Part shown: positions 29,727-38,265 of the stretch, in pieces
How positions within the stretch are numbered: position 1 is the first letter of the stretch
Layout of the letters: every line of letters begins with the position of its first letter
NCBI GenBank assembly: GCA_963841455.1
Contig: CAWJCU010000008.1
Location: 1 to 64,000, forward strand
Direction: 5' to 3'
DNA: 64,000 bases
DNA from: JAWVFM01 sp963841455
GTDB taxonomy: Bacteria > Actinomycetota > Thermoleophilia > Solirubrobacterales > 70-9
Notes under the pieces: model-generated
Seen by the model: the letters and a program-made list of their open reading frames with translations, nothing else
What the model was told of the DNA's origin: nothing
The model's database searches: none
Made by a program: the position numbers and the translations under genes

Positions 29727-30542
29727 ATGGAAGCGCCGTTGAACACCTCCCTCGTCCCGCCAACCCGCGACTCGCTCCGCCGGGCGAGTGGGCGATTGGC
29801 CGGCGTGCTCTTCATCGCAGGCGCGGTCTTCTCGTTACCGAGCACGCTGCTGCTCGACGCGCAGCCGCCCCCGCTGGGCTACCTGGTAACAGCGGCGGTT
29901 CTCCTGGTCGGAGCCGGGCTCTACCTTGCGCCCTGGTCTCGCATGAGCGATGTCTGGCTCCATGTCGCGACCGCGACGGGGACGGTCGCCGTCACGCTGT
30001 CGCTGATCGTCTTCAGCCCCGTCTATCGCGCTGCGTACTTCGTCGTCCTCGCCTATGCCGCCTACGTCTTCGCAACGCGGCGGGCGGTCGCGGCGCACGC
30101 GGCGTTCGCCGCCGGGGGCCTGACCCTGGCCCTCGCGGTCACTGAGAACGGGCACACGGCGCTCTCCAGCGCCCTCGTCTTCGTCCCGGCGCTGCTCCTC
30201 GTGACCGCGTTGATCGCCTACTTGAACGAGCAGCTGGCCGCGTCCCGTGATGCGTACCGCGAGTTCGCCGGTGAGACGATCGACGTCGCGCTGAGGATCC
30301 GGATGAGCGCCGGCGGCACGCTCCACGGTGGAGTCCCGCGACGCGAGGCCGCCAAGCTCGACGAGCTGGCGCGGGCGGCTGACGAGCTTCACCTGCGCCC
30401 GGGCGAAGAGCCGCTCAAGACGACGTCTAGCCTGCCGACCCCAACGCAGGCGGGGCCTTCATCAGCTCGACCCGGTGTCCCGCCGGCGCGACCGCGAACG
30501 CGCGGGGCTCGCCCCAGAGCTGGCCAGCCTCCTCGACCCTGA
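29727..30542 (+). CDS. Polytopic membrane protein, function unknown
   Basis: ATG at 29727 gives MEAPLNTSLVPPTRDSLRRA and then about six hydrophobic segments (LAGVLFIAGAVFSLPSTLLL; GYLVTAAVLLVGAGLYLAPW; TVAVTLSLIVFSPVY; AAYFVVLAYAAYVFATRR; HAAFAAGGLTLALAV; LVFVPALLLVTALIAYL). A cytoplasmic helix (LNEQLAASRDAYREFAGETI) follows, like the link to a signalling domain in sensor proteins, but no such domain follows. The open frame runs to 30542, overlapping the convergent VOC gene; its last 35-40 residues look like antisense of that gene, so the true stop is probably near 30428 after an indel. About 235 residues are credible. Confidence 0.5.
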   Translation: MEAPLNTSLVPPTRDSLRRASGRLAGVLFIAGAVFSLPSTLLLDAQPPPLGYLVTAAVLLVGAGLYLAPWSRMSDVWLHVATATGTVAVTLSLIVFSPVYRAAYFVVLAYAAYVFATRRAVAAHAAFAAGGLTLALAVTENGHTALSSALVFVPALLLVTALIAYLNEQLAASRDAYREFAGETIDVALRIRMSAGGTLHGGVPRREAAKLDELARAADELHLRPGEEPLKTTSSLPTPTQAGPSSARPGVPPARPRTRGARPRAGQPPRP

Positions 30543-30792
30543 AGCCCGCCTCGCGCAGCGCCGCGACGGTTGCGTCGAAGTCGGCGGCAACGACCGCTGG
30601 GTGCCCGAGCAACGGCACCGTGGGCTCGGGCGTGTGGATCAGGTGGATCTGGTTGGCCCCGCGCTCGAGCCAGGTGACGTACTCGGCGATGGCGTCCGGG
30701 GCCGGGAGCCGCTCGAAGCCGAGAAGTGTCCAGAACTCAACCGTTCGCTCGACCTCGTCGGGCGGGACCTCGAGCGAGACGTGGTGCAGCAT
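30427..30792 (-). CDS. VOC (glyoxalase/dioxygenase-fold) protein
   Basis: 121 residues, ATG at 30792. Starts MLHHVSLEVPPDEVERTVEF with the usual first metal-ligand His position, followed by WTLLGFERLP, IHLIHTPEPTVPLLGHPAVV and a C-terminal GHRVELMKAPP with the Glu position. The fold is that of VOC metalloenzymes; the reaction cannot be predicted. It lies 2 bases after the nuoN stop on the same strand, so it may be read from the nuo transcript. Confidence 0.8.
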   Translation of the reverse strand: MLHHVSLEVPPDEVERTVEFWTLLGFERLPAPDAIAEYVTWLERGANQIHLIHTPEPTVPLLGHPAVVAADFDATVAALREAGFRVEEAGQLWGEPRAFAVAPAGHRVELMKAPPALGSAG

Positions 30793-30794
30793 CG

Positions 30795-32372
30795 TCAGCC
30801 GGGGATGAACCCCGAGATCGCGGCGCCGGCGTGGTTGGCCCAGTCGACGAGCGGCGAGGGGATGATCCCGAAGAAGACCGTGGCGGCGGCGGCGCCCACA
30901 GCGAGCGCGACGATGACCCAGCAGCGGGCCGGCCCTGATCCGGGCTCGGTCGCGAACGGCTCGTCATCGGCCTCCGGGGAGCCGCCTGCCATGGCCGGAA
31001 GCTCGCGGGTGTCAGGGCTCTCGCCGGGAACCGCCGCCGCCGCCGGCCGCATCCACACGGCCGCCACGACGCGCAGGTAGTAGGCGAGGGAGATCATCGT
31101 CCCTATGGCGATCATCACGCCGAGCCATGTGTAGCTCGAGCCCACCGCCGCCTCGATCAGGTAGAGCTTGCCCATGAAGCCCGCGGTCGCCGGCAGGCCT
31201 GCGAGCGCGAGCATCGAGATCGTGAGCGGCCAGGCGAGCTCCGGGCGCTCACGACCCAGGCCCTGCACCGAGCGGATGTCATCTCCGAACTGCGTCTCGC
31301 GCTCGCGGACGACGATGACGGCGAACGCTGCGAGGTTCATGAGCGTGTAGGCCGCGAGGTAGAAGACCAGCGCGTTGACGCCGACCGTACTCGCCGCGAC
31401 GAGGCCGACGAGCATGTAGCCGGCCTGGGCAATTCCCGAGTAGCCGAGAAGCCGCTTGAGCGAGTCCTGGCCGAGCGCGCCGATGTTGCCGACGACGATC
31501 GAGATCGCCGCCAGCGCGGCCAGCGCCGGCTGCCAGTTGTCGGCCGCGGGGCCGAGGGCGACGAGGAAGAACCGCACGAAGACGGTGAACGCAGCCGCCT
31601 TCGTCGCCACCGCCATGAACGCTGTCACCGGCGTCGGTGCACCCTGATAGACGTCGGGCGTCCATTGGTGGAACGGTGCGATTGACGTCTTGAACGCGAG
31701 CCCCGTCGCCGCGAGGCCGATGCCGATGAGGATCAAGGGGTCATCGCCAAGGCCGCCGCCCACCGCGTCGCGAATCCCCTGGAAGTCGGTGGAGGCGGAG
31801 CCGCCGTAGAGGAACGCGAGGCCGTAAAGAAGCGTCGCCGAGCCGAGCGACCCCACGATCAGGTACTTGAGGCCGGACTCGAGCGACCGTCGGCGGCGCA
31901 GCGCCGACCCGCACATGACGTAGAGCGGTACCGACAGCAGCTCGAGGCCGACGAAGAGCGTGATCAGGTTCTGGGCCTGGGCGAGCAGCGTCATCCCCAG
32001 CACCGATGCGAGAAGCAGCGCCTGGAACTCGGCGTGCCCCGAAGGCCCGATCGGCCGCTCGAACGCGTCCTCGCGCCAGCTCAGCGGCACGACGAAGGCG
32101 GCGGCGAAGATCGCGATCATGGTTGCCGCGAGGCCGAGGTCGTCGACGCGCAGCGCGCCCGCGACGAGAGCGGTGGGAGCGTCGGTCCACTGGATGATGC
32201 AGCGAACGGCGACCACGGCGAGCGTCGCGAGGGTGACGATCGACACGGCGGTCCGCTGGCGGCGGCCGCGGGTGAAGAGGCCCACGACGAGCACGACGCA
32301 GACACCCGCGGAGAGAGCGATGACGGGCGAGAGCCCGCCGTAGTCGATGTGGGGGGCGGTGAAGGCGCTCAT
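30795..32372 (-). CDS. nuoN: NADH-quinone oxidoreductase subunit N
   Basis: 525 residues, about 14 membrane helices, antiporter-like proton-pumping subunit of complex I. Recognised by LLASVLGMTLLAQAQNLITL with FVGLELLSVPLYVMCG (conserved Glu), GLAFKTSIAPFHQWTPDVYQ (pump Lys and loop), GYSGIAQAGYMLVGL and PLTISMLALAGLPATAGFMG. An extra acidic loop rich in Pro and Glu lies between the last two helices. ATG at 32372 overlaps the nuoM stop (ATGA). Last nuo gene of the operon. Confidence 0.97.
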   Translation of the reverse strand: MSAFTAPHIDYGGLSPVIALSAGVCVVLVVGLFTRGRRQRTAVSIVTLATLAVVAVRCIIQWTDAPTALVAGALRVDDLGLAATMIAIFAAAFVVPLSWREDAFERPIGPSGHAEFQALLLASVLGMTLLAQAQNLITLFVGLELLSVPLYVMCGSALRRRRSLESGLKYLIVGSLGSATLLYGLAFLYGGSASTDFQGIRDAVGGGLGDDPLILIGIGLAATGLAFKTSIAPFHQWTPDVYQGAPTPVTAFMAVATKAAAFTVFVRFFLVALGPAADNWQPALAALAAISIVVGNIGALGQDSLKRLLGYSGIAQAGYMLVGLVAASTVGVNALVFYLAAYTLMNLAAFAVIVVRERETQFGDDIRSVQGLGRERPELAWPLTISMLALAGLPATAGFMGKLYLIEAAVGSSYTWLGVMIAIGTMISLAYYLRVVAAVWMRPAAAAVPGESPDTRELPAMAGGSPEADDEPFATEPGSGPARCWVIVALAVGAAAATVFFGIIPSPLVDWANHAGAAISGFIPG

Positions 32373-33865
32373 CTCCGGACGCTCGCGACCGTGACGCCTT
32401 CTGGACGGGATGCGGTGGCCGCGGCGACGCTCCCCCTCGCCGATGTGTCAGCCCGCTTCGTGATCAGCCCCGGGTAGAGCGCCAGCGCGACGATGCAGGC
32501 CACGAGCGGAACCACCACCAGGGCCTCTCGGAGGCCGATCTCGCGCGACTCCGCCCCCTCGGGGAGGCGGTTGTGCATCGTCCGCTGGAAGAGGCGGATC
32601 GAGTAGTAGGCGGCCAGCGCGACCCCGATCGACGCGACGAATGCGAACACGATCTTCGATTGGAAGACGCCGAGCAGGATGTAGAACTCGCCCGTGAAGT
32701 TGGCCGACCCGGGCATGGCCAGGGTGGCGAGGGCGACGATCAGGAAGAGCGCCGCCAGCACCGGCGCCCTCTTCGCCATGCCGCCGAGGCGCGTCAGGTC
32801 CTCGGTGCCCGTGCGCTCCCAGAGAATCGCGACGACGAAGAAGACCGCGCCGACGACGAGGCCGTGGTTGACCATCTGGAGCACCGATCCGGTCGCCCCC
32901 TCGGCGCGCAGCGAGAAGATCCCGAGGGTGATGAAACCGAGCTGCGCCACCGACGAGTAGCCGGCGACGAGCCGCACGTTCGTCTGCGTGAAGGCCATCA
33001 CCGAGCCGTAGAGGATGCTCGCCAACGCGATCAGAAGCACCAGCTCCTGGAAGTGGGCGCTCGCCTGGGGGTACAGCGGCAGGACCACCCGCAGGAAGCC
33101 ATAGGCGCCGACCTTGGAGAGCACGCCGGACAGCAGGGCCAGCACGGGCAGCGGCGCAGCCCGGTAGGCGTCGGGCATCCAGCCGTGAACGAGGAAGGCG
33201 GGCATCTTCACCAGGAACGCGATCGCGAAGAAGCAGAAGATCCAGTACTGACTGCCGGTTCCCAGCGTGTGGGCGCGGAGGGCGGCGATCGAGAAGGTGA
33301 GATGGCCCACCGAGTCGGCCGAGAGCACGGCGGTCGCGATCGCGGCCACGAGCATCAGAAGCGAGCCGACGAGGGTGTAGACGATCATCTTCGTCGTCGC
33401 CGCGATCCGCCCCTCGCCGCCGAAGACGCCGATCAGGAACCAGAACGGAACCAGCATCAGGTCGAAGAAGAGGACGAAGAGCAGCAGGTCTTGGGCGAGA
33501 AAGGCCCCGAGCGCCGCCGTCTCGCCGAGGGCGAGCATGAAGAAGTAGACGCGCTCGCGGCCCTCGGGCGCGTGGAAGGCACTCCAGACGGTAGCGCCGG
33601 CCCACAGCAGCGCCGTGAGGAGGACCATGAAGATGCTGAGCCCGTCGACCCCGAGCGAGTAGTCGACGCCGAGGCCGGGGATCCAGCTCGTGTCGACCGA
33701 GTGCTGGAGCGCCGAGGTGCCGAGCTGGAAGTCGGCGAGGAGCGCGATCGCGATCCCGAGCGTGGCGAGCGATCCGACGACGGCGAGCGGCCCGACCACG
33801 CGGCGAGGGAGCAGGAAGCCGACGATCCCGAAAGCGAGCGGCAGCCACAGGAGCACGCTCAGCAT
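32369..33865 (-). CDS. nuoM: NADH-quinone oxidoreductase subunit M
   Basis: 498 residues, 14-helix antiporter-like subunit. LGVDGLSIFMVLLTALLWAG, FVLFFDLMLVPFWFLIGVFG, LVKMPAFLVHGWMPDAYRAA, GAYGFLRVVLPLYPQA, GYSSVAQLGFITLGIFSL and GSANFTGEFYILLG are the NuoM signatures, including the lysine of the pump (LVKMP). ATG at 33865 overlaps the nuoL stop by one base and its own stop overlaps nuoN. Confidence 0.97.
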   Translation of the reverse strand: MLSVLLWLPLAFGIVGFLLPRRVVGPLAVVGSLATLGIAIALLADFQLGTSALQHSVDTSWIPGLGVDYSLGVDGLSIFMVLLTALLWAGATVWSAFHAPEGRERVYFFMLALGETAALGAFLAQDLLLFVLFFDLMLVPFWFLIGVFGGEGRIAATTKMIVYTLVGSLLMLVAAIATAVLSADSVGHLTFSIAALRAHTLGTGSQYWIFCFFAIAFLVKMPAFLVHGWMPDAYRAAPLPVLALLSGVLSKVGAYGFLRVVLPLYPQASAHFQELVLLIALASILYGSVMAFTQTNVRLVAGYSSVAQLGFITLGIFSLRAEGATGSVLQMVNHGLVVGAVFFVVAILWERTGTEDLTRLGGMAKRAPVLAALFLIVALATLAMPGSANFTGEFYILLGVFQSKIVFAFVASIGVALAAYYSIRLFQRTMHNRLPEGAESREIGLREALVVVPLVACIVALALYPGLITKRADTSARGSVAAATASRPEGVTVASVRR

Positions 33866-35874
33866 CAGCTGCTCACGATCAGGAAGTAGAGAGCCAGGGC
33901 GGCGAAGCCGCCCACCAGAAGCAGGGCGTACGCGCGCACGAACCCGGATTGCGAGCCGCGGACGACCACGCCGACGCCGCGGACGATCCCGACCGTCCCG
34001 TTGACGATCCCCTGCACCACGACCCGCTCGAAGACCGCGTTCGCGAACCCGCCGATGGCGATGACCGGCCGGTAGACGAGCGCGTCCTGAATCTCGTCGA
34101 AGTACCACTTGCCCGCGAGAAAGGCGTGGAGGCGCGGCAGCTGCTCGGCCAGGCGGAGGGTCACCCCGGGCTTGCGGACGTAGCAGTAGTAGGCGATCGA
34201 GATGCCGATGATCGAGATCACGCCGCCGATCGCAAGCCCGATCCACTCGTCGCCGATCGACGGCGAGATACGTTCATACAGCGTCGAGTCGAGGAAGCTG
34301 CCCGCGAGGAAGTTCCGAATCCCCTCGTCGAGCCCGGGGACCTCGATCAGGCCGCCGAACAGCGACAGCACGCCGAGGATGCTCATCGCCACCTTCATGG
34401 GCATTTCCCGCTCAGCGATGTGGTGCTCGGAGCCGGGGAAGCCGATGTCGGTGTCCTCCTTCTCACCGCTGGCCGGGTTGAAGGGCTCGGCGTGGGCGAG
34501 GTGGCCCTCCTCGAGCTCCGTTGCCTCGGGACACGGGTCGCCCGTGCAGACGCGGAACACGATGCGGAACGCGTAGAAGCCCGTCAAGACCGCGCCGACG
34601 TAGCCGCCGATCGTGAAGATGATGTACCAGCCCCCGAGGCTCGCCGCCGAGGCGAGGATGTCGTCCTTGGAGAAGAAGCCGGAGGTGAACGGGAACGCCG
34701 CCAGCGCCAAGGCGCCGATCAGGAGGAGGAGGGAGGTGAACGGCATCGCCTTGCGCATCCCGCGCATCCGGTCGATGTTCTGCTCCCCCGCCATCGCGCC
34801 GATGACCGAGCCGGCCGCCATGAACAGAAGCGCCTTGTAGAAGGCGTGCGCCATGAGCTGGAACATGCCCGCCGCGTACGCGCCGATCGAGACGCCGACG
34901 ATCATGTAGCCGATCTGGCTGATCGTCGAGTAGGCGATGATCCGCTTCAGGTCGGTGACCACGAGGGCGACGGTGGCGGCGAAGAGCAGCGTGGCTAGGC
35001 CGACGCAGGCGGAGATGTCGGCCGCCGTGGGCGCCAACTCGAAGAACGGATGCATACGGGCGATCAGGTAGACGCCCGCCGTCACCATCGTTGCCGCGTG
35101 GATCAGCGACGAGACGGGCGTGGGGCCCTCCATCGCGTCGGGGAGCCAGGTGTGGAGCGGGAGCTGCGCCGATTTCGCAAAGGCGCCCACGAGGAGCAGC
35201 AGGCAGATCGCGACCACCACCCCCTGGTTGGTGTGGAAGGTGTGCTCCGCCTTCGAGAACGCAGTGAGGAAGTCGAAGGTGCCGAGATCGCGGAAGACGA
35301 ACAACGTGGCGAGCACCAGCCCGATGTCGCCGACCACGTTGATGACGAACGCCTTCATCCCCGCCTTCGTGGCGGTCTGGCGCCGGTACCAGAAGCTGAT
35401 CAGCGCGTAGGACGCGAAGCCGACGAACGCCCAGCCGACGATGAGCAGCACGAAGTTGCCGGCCAAGACCAGCAGCAGCATCGAGAAGACGAAGAAGTTG
35501 AGGTAGCTGAAGTAGCGGGCGAAGCCGCGGTCGGACGTCATGTAGCTGATCGAGTAGAGATGGATCAGCGTCGAGACACCCGTGATCACCAGGCACATGA
35601 AGATCGACAGCGGGTCGACGAGGATCCCGAGCTTGATGTCGAGGCCTGCGCCCTGCGCGTAGTGGTAGAGAGTGGATGTGAGCTGGCGGTGGCTCTCGGT
35701 GCGGTCGAGGAGTGCAACCACGATCCGGATCGAGGCCAGGAACGACAGGCCGATCGCGACGGTCCCGATCCAGCCCGCGGTGCGACCCGGCAGCTTCTTG
35801 TAGCCGAAGGCGCAGACCAGGCAGCCGGCGAGCGGGAAGGCGAGGACGAGCCAGCCGTATGTGGTCGCGCTCAC
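33865..35874 (-). CDS. nuoL: NADH-quinone oxidoreductase subunit L
   Basis: 669 residues. The 14 antiporter helices are followed by a long C-terminal segment that forms the lateral helix and a last anchoring helix (ALLLVGGFAALALYFLIVSS). Signatures: DPLSIFMCLVITGVSTLIHL, FVGFASYALISFWYR, AFAKSAQLPLHTWLPDAMEG, TPVSSLIHAATMVTAGVYLI and AYSTISQIGYMIVG. A hydrophilic insert of about 45 residues rich in Glu/His (around residues 455-500) separates two helices. GTG at 35874 overlaps the nuoK stop (GTGA). Confidence 0.97.
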   Translation of the reverse strand: MSATTYGWLVLAFPLAGCLVCAFGYKKLPGRTAGWIGTVAIGLSFLASIRIVVALLDRTESHRQLTSTLYHYAQGAGLDIKLGILVDPLSIFMCLVITGVSTLIHLYSISYMTSDRGFARYFSYLNFFVFSMLLLVLAGNFVLLIVGWAFVGFASYALISFWYRRQTATKAGMKAFVINVVGDIGLVLATLFVFRDLGTFDFLTAFSKAEHTFHTNQGVVVAICLLLLVGAFAKSAQLPLHTWLPDAMEGPTPVSSLIHAATMVTAGVYLIARMHPFFELAPTAADISACVGLATLLFAATVALVVTDLKRIIAYSTISQIGYMIVGVSIGAYAAGMFQLMAHAFYKALLFMAAGSVIGAMAGEQNIDRMRGMRKAMPFTSLLLLIGALALAAFPFTSGFFSKDDILASAASLGGWYIIFTIGGYVGAVLTGFYAFRIVFRVCTGDPCPEATELEEGHLAHAEPFNPASGEKEDTDIGFPGSEHHIAEREMPMKVAMSILGVLSLFGGLIEVPGLDEGIRNFLAGSFLDSTLYERISPSIGDEWIGLAIGGVISIIGISIAYYCYVRKPGVTLRLAEQLPRLHAFLAGKWYFDEIQDALVYRPVIAIGGFANAVFERVVVQGIVNGTVGIVRGVGVVVRGSQSGFVRAYALLLVGGFAALALYFLIVSS

Positions 35875-36170
35875 CCGCGGAGGCTCCGCAGGTCGTCGAT
35901 GTCGAGCGGGAGCTTGCGGCGGAAGATCGCGACGATGAGCCCGAGCCCGACCACGACCTCACAGGCGGCGACGACCATGACGATGAGGGCGAACACCTGA
36001 CCCTCCTCGTTGCCCACGGAGCGTGAGAAGGCCACGAGGGCGAGGTTGGCGGCGTTCAGCATCAGCTCGAGGCAGAGAAGGATCACCAGCGGGCTTCGCC
36101 GCAGCAGGACCCCACACGCTCCGACCGCGAACAGCAGCGCCGAGAGGACGAGGTACCAGGAGACGTTCAT
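35871..36170 (-). CDS. nuoK: NADH-quinone oxidoreductase subunit K
   Basis: 99 residues, three membrane helices: YLVLSALLFAVGACGVLLRR, LVILLCLELMLNAANLALVA (conserved Glu of the proton path) and FALIVMVVAACEVVVGLGLI (second conserved Glu). Normal length. ATG at 36170 overlaps the nuoJ stop by one base. Confidence 0.97.
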   Translation of the reverse strand: MNVSWYLVLSALLFAVGACGVLLRRSPLVILLCLELMLNAANLALVAFSRSVGNEEGQVFALIVMVVAACEVVVGLGLIVAIFRRKLPLDIDDLRSLRG

Positions 36171-36703
36171 CAGCTGGCCTCAGTGGCGTCGCCGTCCACG
36201 TCGCGCCGCCTCGCCGCCAGGACCACCGCGCCAATCGCCGCGACCAGCAGCAGCATCGACGCCCCTTCGAAGACCACCAGGAAGCGCTCGAGCAGGAGGT
36301 TGCCGATCGACGCCGGGGCGCCGAAGGAGTCTGAGATCTTCGGGCCCTCGCTGGAAATTGAGCTGAGCGCGGTCCCGAGCACGGCGATCGAAAGCTCCAC
36401 GAATAGGGCCACTCCGAGCAGCGGCGCGAGGACCCGCTGGCCGGCGATCGGCTCGTACAGAGGCTCCTCCTGCTGGCCGATGTAGGCGGCGACGAAGACG
36501 TAGAGGACCATCACGGCCCCGGCGTAGACCACCACCTGCGCCGCGGCGATGAACTGAGCGTGCAGCAGGAGGAACAGCCCCGCGAGCGAGACGAGGTGGA
36601 CGACGAGCGCGAGCACGCTGTAGAACGGGTTGCGCAGGAGGACGACGGCGATCGCCCCCGCGAGTGCGCCGATCGCCCCGACGAAGAAGCAGATCTGGAC
36701 CAC
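36170..36703 (-). CDS. nuoJ: NADH-quinone oxidoreductase subunit J
   Basis: About 177 residues, five membrane helices. ICFFVGAIGALAGAIAVVLL, NPFYSVLALVVHLVSLAGLF, LHAQFIAAAQVVVYAGAVMV (with the pi-bulge region of helix 3) and EGASMLLLVAAIGAVVLAAR identify NuoJ. GTG at 36703 is the start, overlapping the 3' end of nuoI (stop codon 36706-36708 lies just upstream). The C-terminus is short and acidic (DVDGDATEAS). Confidence 0.95.
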   Translation of the reverse strand: MVQICFFVGAIGALAGAIAVVLLRNPFYSVLALVVHLVSLAGLFLLLHAQFIAAAQVVVYAGAVMVLYVFVAAYIGQQEEPLYEPIAGQRVLAPLLGVALFVELSIAVLGTALSSISSEGPKISDSFGAPASIGNLLLERFLVVFEGASMLLLVAAIGAVVLAARRRDVDGDATEAS

Positions 36704-36705
36704 GC

Positions 36706-37264
36706 CTACTCGCCCTCCCGCCGCAGCGGCGTCCGCTCCACCGGCTCGGCGAGGAGCATCTCCTTCGTGAAGATCAGGTCCTCGCGGTTGTAGTCGGCCA
36801 TCTCGTACTCGTGTCCCATCGTGATGGCGTCGAACGGGCACGCGACCTCGCAGTAGCCGCAGAAGATGCAGCGCGAGAGGTTGATCTCGTAGACGGCGGC
36901 GTACCGCTCACCGGCCGAGACGCGGTCGGCCGGGTCGTTCTCGGCGGCGACGACGCGGATGCAGTCAGCGGGGCAGGCGGCGGCGCAGAGCGAGCAGCCC
37001 GACGCATTTCTCAAGACCCGTGTCCTCGAACCGGTGGAGCTTGTGGCGCCCCCGGAAGCGCGGGTAGACCGGCGTCTTCTGCTCCGGGTACTGGATCGTC
37101 ACCGGCCCCTCGGCGATCCGCGCCATCGTCGTCTTCAGCCCGCGCAGCGTCTCGCCGAACGCGCGGTAGGCGCCCTTCGGGCCGCCGGGCTCGGGGCCGC
37201 GCTGCACCTCGACGACGCTGTCGTCGGGGAGGTAGGGGTACGCGCCGCCGCCGTTCGCACTCAT
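36706..37264 (-). CDS. nuoI: NADH-quinone oxidoreductase subunit I
   Basis: Carries the two 4Fe-4S clusters N6a and N6b. ATG at 37264 gives a long N-terminal region (MSANGGGAYPYLPDDSVVEV), then GLKTTMARIAEGPVTIQYPE, RGRHKLHRFEDTGLEKCVG, a one-base break near 37000 (extra G), CSLCAAACPADCIRV (first CxxCxxCxxxCP motif) and CIFCGYCEVACPFDAI (second). About 185 residues. The break falls inside the first cluster motif and, if real, would destroy the protein; it is most likely a sequencing error. Confidence 0.95.
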
Positions 37265-38265
37265 GTGACGGTCACCAGCACCGCGGTCACGAGCACGTTC
37301 AGCGTCGCCAGGGGCAACAGCACCTTCCAGCCCAGCGACATGAGCTGGTCGTAGCGCAGTCGCGGCAGGGTCGCGCGCACCCACATGTAGACGAAGATGA
37401 GCGCGAGGATCTTGATGAGCACCCAGATCGGGTCGAGCCAGCCGGGCCCGGGGCCGTGCCAGCCGCCGAGGAAGAAGGTGGCGGCGATCCCGGAGATGAC
37501 GAACATCTCGATGTACTCGGCCATCGCGAAGGCGCCGTAGCGCATGCCCCCGTACTCGGTCTGGTAGCCGGCGACGAGTTCGGCGTCGGCCTCGGGGAGG
37601 TCGAACGGCGCCCGGTTCGCCTCGGCGAACCCGGCGACCATGAAGATCAGGAAGCCGACGAGCTGCGGGACGACGTACCAGATCTGGCCCTGGGCCTCGA
37701 CGATCTGCGTCAGCGAGAGCGAGCCGGCCATCATGATCGCGCCGAGCAGCGCCAGCCCCATGGAGATCTCGTAGGAGATGAGCTGCGCCGCCGAGCGCAT
37801 CGATCCCAGGAAGCTGTACTTCGAGCCAGACGACCAGCCGCCGAGCAGCAGGCCGTAGAAGGCGAACGAGCTGAAGGCGAAGAAGTAGAGGACGCCGATC
37901 GGCACGTCGATGCCGTAGAGGCCAAAGCCGTCCTGGACGTTCCCGAACGGGATGATCGCGAGCGCGGTGAGGCCCGAGAAGACGACCAGGACGGGCCCCG
38001 CCACCCAGAGGAGCCCGACGGCGTTCCGGGGCTGGAAGTGCTCCTTCGAGATCAGCTTCACCGCGTCGGCCAGCGGCTGGAGCAGTCCGACCGGACCGAC
38101 GCGGTTCGGCCCGTAGCGGGCCTGGAACCGGCCGAGGATCTTGCGCTCGGCGACGGTGAGGAGCGGAACGATGCCCATCACGACCGCGAAGATCACGATC
38201 GACTTGACGATCAGGATCCAGGTCGCCTCGGCGAAGTTCGGATCGGCGAGGGGGATGACGGTCAC
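37261..38265 (-). CDS. nuoH: NADH-quinone oxidoreductase subunit H
   Basis: 334 residues, eight helices, forms part of the quinone chamber. GTG at 38265 overlaps the nuoG stop. Signatures: AERKILGRFQARYGPNRVGP (first conserved loop), PLADAVKLISKEHFQP, NRAPFDLPEADAELVAGYQT (acidic E-channel loop) and TLPRLRYDQLMSLGWKVLLP. Ends overlapping the nuoI ATG. Confidence 0.97.
   Translation of the reverse strand: MTVIPLADPNFAEATWILIVKSIVIFAVVMGIVPLLTVAERKILGRFQARYGPNRVGPVGLLQPLADAVKLISKEHFQPRNAVGLLWVAGPVLVVFSGLTALAIIPFGNVQDGFGLYGIDVPIGVLYFFAFSSFAFYGLLLGGWSSGSKYSFLGSMRSAAQLISYEISMGLALLGAIMMAGSLSLTQIVEAQGQIWYVVPQLVGFLIFMVAGFAEANRAPFDLPEADAELVAGYQTEYGGMRYGAFAMAEYIEMFVISGIAATFFLGGWHGPGPGWLDPIWVLIKILALIFVYMWVRATLPRLRYDQLMSLGWKVLLPLATLNVLVTAVLVTVT

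Noticed and set aside
32573..36000. Long plus-strand open frames rich in Arg/Asp/Glu/His
   Set aside because: They are antisense to nuoM, nuoL and nuoK; composition is that of reverse-read membrane-protein codons.
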